From positions 434,001-498,000 of the forward strand of contig NZ_JAMZCY010000004.1 of the NCBI RefSeq assembly GCF_024519285.1: a stretch of DNA of 64,000 nt, in the 5' to 3' direction. Positions 59,579 to 64,000 of this stretch are shown piece by piece; position 1 is the first letter of the stretch; the number at the start of each line of letters is the position of its first letter. A program made the translations under genes and the position numbers. The notes beneath the pieces were generated by a model, which saw only the letters and a program-made list of their open reading frames with translations, had not been told where the DNA came from and made no database searches. Source of the stretch: Cohnella sp. WQ 127256 (lineage in GTDB: Bacteria; Bacillota; Bacilli; Paenibacillales; Paenibacillaceae).

Positions 59579-62500
59579 TTATTCGTTATCCGCCATATAA
59601 ATGAGCTGTATGAGATTACCTTCCACCCGATAGGCCAGCAATAGCGTGTAGTATCCCTTAGCTTCATTCGTAAGGTCAATTGTAAACTTATCAGGGTTTA
59701 CCACCCATCCGCTAACATCAAATAAAGTCTCTTTGTACGTTTTATTGTGTCTGACGACCGCTAGATAAGGGATAACCTTATTCCCATCTATTCCCGTAAC
59801 CAGATTATCCACTTCAACGACCGGTCCTTTTAATTCCCTTACTTCCACCACTTGAGGATCCGCCATTAAGTTGTCCAGCTTCGTTAACCCTCTCAGTGGG
59901 GAGAAATCTGTAATTTCATTTCCGGTAATATCTAGTGATACTAAATTCTTAGCATACTCTAAGCCTTCAAGACTTCTGGCTCTTCTAGAATCGCTTGATA
60001 ACGTTGTAAGCTTATGCATATCGCCCAGAGTGATGTCTCCGGTTAAGCCCAATGTTGTCTTAATAGAATCACTTAAATACTTATCCTTAACAGCAATAAC
60101 TTGCGTGAAGTCTATTTTAACCAACCCATCTTTTGCTGCATTTAATGCGACTAGCGCTCCATCTACTTCAACCTGAGTTGCAACTTGGTTAGCTAGAACC
60201 CCTTCCGCTTGTGTAATGCTCATTAGCAAGGTTTCAATGCTTTCCGAGGTGTATCCCTCTTGATCCATGGCTCTTACATCTTCAATCGCTCGCTCCAGAT
60301 CATTCGTGAACAATCTTTCCGCGTTAGCAAAATGTAGCTTCGAATCTCCCCATGTCGCATGGTCCGATCCGTTGCCGTTGCCTCCGTCAGTAACGACTAG
60401 CTTCAACTGCTTCGCTCCATTAATGTCCACCTCAATCCACTTTTGCGGATCTCGCGAATTCATTAACCCACTGTCGAATTTCTTCTCCCCATCTACATAA
60501 ACCTCGAAGCTTACTGAACCAACAGATCCATGCATCTGCCGATCAACGCCAACGAATGAAGTGAAGTAGTCCACATTTTTACCGCTTAAATCGTACACAA
60601 TTGTTGAGTTAGAATGTGTTCCAATACCCCTTGCATAGGTAACTTCCTTACCGTTATCATCCGTTAGTCTTAAAGCATTATCGCTAATGGAAATATCCTT
60701 CTTAGGAGCCGCATAACTATTTTGCGTAGACGTCCAAGGATCATCCGTTAAGTACTTGTAATCTTCCATGTTAACAACGGCTACCGTTCTCGTCTTCGCT
60801 ACCGTATTCCCATCACTATCCGCTACGGTATAAGTGATCGTGTATTCCCCTGCTCTGTTGAAGTTTACCTGTTCCTCACCAGTAACAACGATCTGAGAAG
60901 TGATATCTCCGTCCTCTATATCTGTCGCGAAATAGCTCTCTTGGAAAGGGATCGGTTGACCTACTTTAGTTGAAATAGATTTAGGGATCGTAAGCTCGGG
61001 CGCACTGCTTTGAATGAGAAACTTAGCATCTGCCCAGACTGTATGGTCGGCCGTGTTCCCATTGTTATTAGCATCTGTTGTAACGAGCTTGATCTCTGTT
61101 GCTCCTGTAACCGGTATTTTCACAAATCCATGCTCGGTGTTCGACTTGAATACATCACTCGCCCATTTCTTCTCTCCATCTACATAAATCTCGAATGTTG
61201 CGGAGGAAGCACTGCCTCTCATGGATTGATCAATACCGATATAGCTTTCAAAGGAATCATAGCCCTTGCCCGCAATATCATATACGACCTCAGAATTCGC
61301 ATGTACACCGATTCCTTTAGTATAAATGGCATCCTGACCTTGTCTAACTAGCGTGATCGCCCCCCCGGCTGGCGCCTTGTCCTTCATTAAACTTTTCCAG
61401 CCCACACGTACGGATTTGGCGGTCAGATCAGAAACATATGCATAATTACTAGCTACCGTGACGTTTGCCGTTTTGGATACCGCAGCTCCTCCACTCTTAA
61501 TTTCAAAACCAACTTCATAGCTTCCCTTTTTCGTTACATCCACATTATTAAACGTGACTGCGACTTCGCTCGTAATATCATTTCCTTGATAACTAGTCGC
61601 CTTCACATAATGGATAGGGTCAAAGCTCTGATTAAGCTTAATTGTGATCTGATCTTCGACGGATAGCGCCGGTTTGAACGCCTTAATCTCTACGGGATTC
61701 AGTGTGTTTAGCTTTTTATCATAGCCCACGATTTGATAAGTATAGTTTGTATTCGTATCCATACCTTGGTCCACAAATCCATCCGTACCCGTAAAGCCTA
61801 CTAATTTCCCATCTCTATACACCTCATAGCCTAAGAGATCCTTCTTAGACACTTGATCGATAGTGAAGCTTAACGTGTTGGACTTTGCAGCTACATTCCG
61901 ACTGATGCCCACTTCTATGGAAGCATTCTTATCTTCTATTCCTGTTCCTTCATAATTAACAACTGAGTTATTGAGATACCAAAGTTTGTTGGAGGTCGGA
62001 TATTTGCTTACCTTCTCTCTTGTTTCAGCATTGACGGTGAACCCATGCCTAGCAAAAAAGCTACTTAAATCTAAGCCCAGCACCTCGGAAGAGAATTCGA
62101 TCAAATATTGCTGCTTCGAGTTATCTCCATTTGTAAGCGTGACTTTGCGATCTCTATATAAGCTGTTGAGCTCCTTCCAATATCCAGGATAGGCTAGCTC
62201 TAATTGCCAGTAGGTTCCCAGTCTTGCTCCAAGTCCCTGCTGATCCATAACCACTTTATTTTCTTCAATGACATATTTATAGATATCAGATTCAAATGGG
62301 ATCCGATTATCCAGAGAGTTATAATCAACAGACATGGCCATCGATAACATGTTATTCGTAATCTCACCATACTCACGTTCCCCAACGGCCATACGGTGTC
62401 CAATCTCATGAGTCATCCCCCAGCCTGGATAGGTTTTGCTGAAATCAGCTAAGAGCAAGCCTACCTCTCCACGCTGAATCCCTGTATGATCACCTGCCGC

Positions 62501-64000
62501 ATACATAAAACCGTACGGCTGCATCAACCGAATATTTTCCCTAATCTGCTTAGGATCATGGTTTACACTACGACCATCCAAGCCATAGAAATCAAACAGC
62601 TTCTCCATCCAAACATCATAGCCCGTTAACGTATCCATAGGGTTATGACCTTTCGTTATAAACTGGTTGTACGCATCGGTAGCTGTTCCGGTAAAAATAA
62701 TTCGGTCGCTAACCATCTCCACTACGTCTATTAATTCCCTCTCTTTCACATTGGGATGTGCGGCTTTGTCTTGGTCTACTCTTTGTTTGTAGGCTGTTAA
62801 GAAAGCCTTAAATTGTTCCACGTCCGTATCCTTCGTCATCATAGGGAATCTCTCAAGCCCTTCAAATCTAATGCTCGGTGCCTTCCCTTGCTCTGCAGGA
62901 GTATATGGATTTACGACGTACACTGTGCCGCCTTTTGTGACATCGAATGCATACGCACTATTTGTCGGGATCTCAGGTACGGTTATCGTATTTTTACCTG
63001 GACGCAATGACACTCCCTTGGTCCAGCTGGACCAAGAACCCTCTTGTTGGGAGAAGACTAGCGAAGGTAATTTATCTTTCGAATCTACATCTACATCTAC
63101 ATAAACGTTTATTTTATCGCCCGGCATGGCGACGAACCCCGTAGGCTGATTATTCGTACCCAGTCCGAATCTTAGGTTTTGCTGAGCATGCTGCTTCATA
63201 TTTCCATGCTGTTCAGCGGTAATGATCGTTCCTTCCATCTGAGCTTCGCCACTCACAATTCTGTTGGCTAAGTCCAATTGATCCTTCAGTTGGGGATATA
63301 AGGGATGTGACATCGCTTCAGCTGCTAGTGCATTGATTTTATCTACACTGTTGTACTCTGACACAACCGCACTCATCGTTCCATCGGTGAATAGGCCATT
63401 TACAGCATCGGTTACTAGATCTTCTTTATAAAAAGCAAACTCTGCCGCACTTGCCCAGTCCTGATTCGCTTTTGTGAATACGAATTTAATCCGCTTGAAT
63501 TGTGCAGGAGCGAATTGTATCGCAACAACGTCTCCGGTAGACCCTTTGTATTCGCCAGTGGACACTAATGTAAAGTTATCACCTTCAGCCGTAGATGAAC
63601 TATAGACTTCGAACTGTTGCGCAAAACCTTTGCCCTGCGCAGTTGATTGTCTAGCTGCGTACACGATTCTATTTAATAGGGTGGATTCATTCAGAACAAA
63701 TACAACCTCGTTCGTAAAACCAGAAGCATTTGGTTTACCAGTCTCCCAGTGTGTATTCATATTTCCATCTATCGCCTTATCGATTGCCGAGTTTGGATAG
63801 TTACCGCCATTATTCGTTATCGATTTAATATTTGCACGATCCATTTTATATACCGTATTGTACGTAGTTAGAATTTCTTGTCCGTGTAGAGCAAACGGAG
63901 CAACAGATGCTACTTGTATACTCGCTGTATTGCTTCTATTCTCCATTACCGAACTTACTACGTTCACACTTTGTATTTCTCTCGCCGTAACCAGATCAGC
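59579..64000 (-). CDS. Giant secreted M60-family (enhancin-like) metallopeptidase, 5' end outside the window
   Basis: The frame is open to the right edge; 1473 residues are visible and the true start and signal peptide lie outside. A GTG at 63967 is only an internal candidate. Order of domains from the visible N-terminus: F5/8C-like carbohydrate-binding domain (SAIDKAIDGNMNTHWETG), a FIVAR-like helical segment, and the M60 catalytic domain with HEIGH (62396-62410) and the downstream Glu region EREYGEITNNM. After these come an Fn3-like domain, two NPCBM-like domains (GIGVHANSEVVYDI; GIGTHSNSTIVYDL) around an Ig-like YTITYTVADSDGN, then a FIVAR repeat and a short leucine-rich stretch (LEGLEYAKNLVSLDITGNEITDFSPLRGL). 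M60 enzymes cut mucin-type glycoproteins. The carbohydrate modules suggest binding to glycans. Host or soil target unknown. Confidence 0.87.
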   Translation of the reverse strand, partial: ADLVTAREIQSVNVVSSVMENRSNTASIQVASVAPFALHGQEILTTYNTVYKMDRANIKSITNNGGNYPNSAIDKAIDGNMNTHWETGKPNASGFTNEVVFVLNESTLLNRIVYAARQSTAQGKGFAQQFEVYSSSTAEGDNFTLVSTGEYKGSTGDVVAIQFAPAQFKRIKFVFTKANQDWASAAEFAFYKEDLVTDAVNGLFTDGTMSAVVSEYNSVDKINALAAEAMSHPLYPQLKDQLDLANRIVSGEAQMEGTIITAEQHGNMKQHAQQNLRFGLGTNNQPTGFVAMPGDKINVYVDVDVDSKDKLPSLVFSQQEGSWSSWTKGVSLRPGKNTITVPEIPTNSAYAFDVTKGGTVYVVNPYTPAEQGKAPSIRFEGLERFPMMTKDTDVEQFKAFLTAYKQRVDQDKAAHPNVKERELIDVVEMVSDRIIFTGTATDAYNQFITKGHNPMDTLTGYDVWMEKLFDFYGLDGRSVNHDPKQIRENIRLMQPYGFMYAAGDHTGIQRGEVGLLLADFSKTYPGWGMTHEIGHRMAVGEREYGEITNNMLSMAMSVDYNSLDNRIPFESDIYKYVIEENKVVMDQQGLGARLGTYWQLELAYPGYWKELNSLYRDRKVTLTNGDNSKQQYLIEFSSEVLGLDLSSFFARHGFTVNAETREKVSKYPTSNKLWYLNNSVVNYEGTGIEDKNASIEVGISRNVAAKSNTLSFTIDQVSKKDLLGYEVYRDGKLVGFTGTDGFVDQGMDTNTNYTYQIVGYDKKLNTLNPVEIKAFKPALSVEDQITIKLNQSFDPIHYVKATSYQGNDITSEVAVTFNNVDVTKKGSYEVGFEIKSGGAAVSKTANVTVASNYAYVSDLTAKSVRVGWKSLMKDKAPAGGAITLVRQGQDAIYTKGIGVHANSEVVYDIAGKGYDSFESYIGIDQSMRGSASSATFEIYVDGEKKWASDVFKSNTEHGFVKIPVTGATEIKLVTTDANNNGNTADHTVWADAKFLIQSSAPELTIPKSISTKVGQPIPFQESYFATDIEDGDITSQIVVTGEEQVNFNRAGEYTITYTVADSDGNTVAKTRTVAVVNMEDYKYLTDDPWTSTQNSYAAPKKDISISDNALRLTDDNGKEVTYARGIGTHSNSTIVYDLSGKNVDYFTSFVGVDRQMHGSVGSVSFEVYVDGEKKFDSGLMNSRDPQKWIEVDINGAKQLKLVVTDGGNGNGSDHATWGDSKLHFANAERLFTNDLERAIEDVRAMDQEGYTSESIETLLMSITQAEGVLANQVATQVEVDGALVALNAAKDGLVKIDFTQVIAVKDKYLSDSIKTTLGLTGDITLGDMHKLTTLSSDSRRARSLEGLEYAKNLVSLDITGNEITDFSPLRGLTKLDNLMADPQVVEVRELKGPVVEVDNLVTGIDGNKVIPYLAVVRHNKTYKETLFDVSGWVVNPDKFTIDLTNEAKGYYTLLLAYRVEGNLIQLIYMADNE

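Overview
The window looks like chromosome from a Gram-positive, spore-former-type Firmicute of the Paenibacillaceae (Paenibacillus or a close relative). The inference rests on moderate GC content, strong AGGAGG-type ribosome binding sites, frequent TTG and GTG starts, a T-box leader, S-layer-homology (SLH) and copper-amine-oxidase-N 'stalk' surface proteins, many MocR/AraC/MarR/HxlR regulators, and an xpt-pbuX operon. No rRNA, tRNA, CRISPR array, transposase or prophage gene was recognised. Both edge genes are cut: an RlmN-type methyltransferase on the left and a giant M60-type metallopeptidase on the right.

Layout. 0-6.4 kb: rlmN, a chemoreceptor behind an orphan LacI-type palindrome, a 7TM histidine kinase whose 3' end overlaps a convergent NHLP-type RiPP precursor gene, and an AAC(3) acetyltransferase behind a candidate leader-peptide attenuator. 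6.4-16 kb: an isoprenoid-synthase-like protein, proline dehydrogenase divergent from a MocR regulator, glycerate kinase, a second MocR divergent from a PNPOx-like flavoprotein, an AraC regulator divergent from a quinone reductase, then a GNAT acetyltransferase behind a T-box leader (best specifier AUC, Ile). 16.5-27 kb: a truncated SDR, a YhhN protein, a membrane-anchored thioredoxin, an aldo-keto reductase, a YwnB/YwnA-like pair with two matching operators, a Crp-like regulator, an SDR, DUF2804, YitT, and a MarR-EmrB drug-efflux operon with a palindrome on its -35 box.

27-41 kb: a dCache chemoreceptor, pirin, xpt-pbuX with a terminator-bearing leader lacking a recognisable purine aptamer, a stalk-type secreted protein, a GIY-YIG protein, a sugar transporter, HxlR with a divergent efflux pump, and a large SLH protein followed by two terminators and two copies of a 75-bp palindromic repeat. 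41-45 kb: a LysR/EamA divergent pair, a secreted esterase and an AraC regulator.

45-53 kb holds the most distinctive locus. Two closely related STAND-ATPase/LuxR regulators flank a secreted two-gene copper module: a double cupredoxin, and a two-domain multicopper oxidase fused to a stalk domain and a third cupredoxin. 53-64 kb: a KsdD-like flavoprotein divergent from a luciferase-like monooxygenase, an epimerase-like SDR, an Fsr-type MFS pump with YjdM, a YdeI-like protein, and the M60 peptidase.

All functions are read from sequence motifs; no database search was possible.
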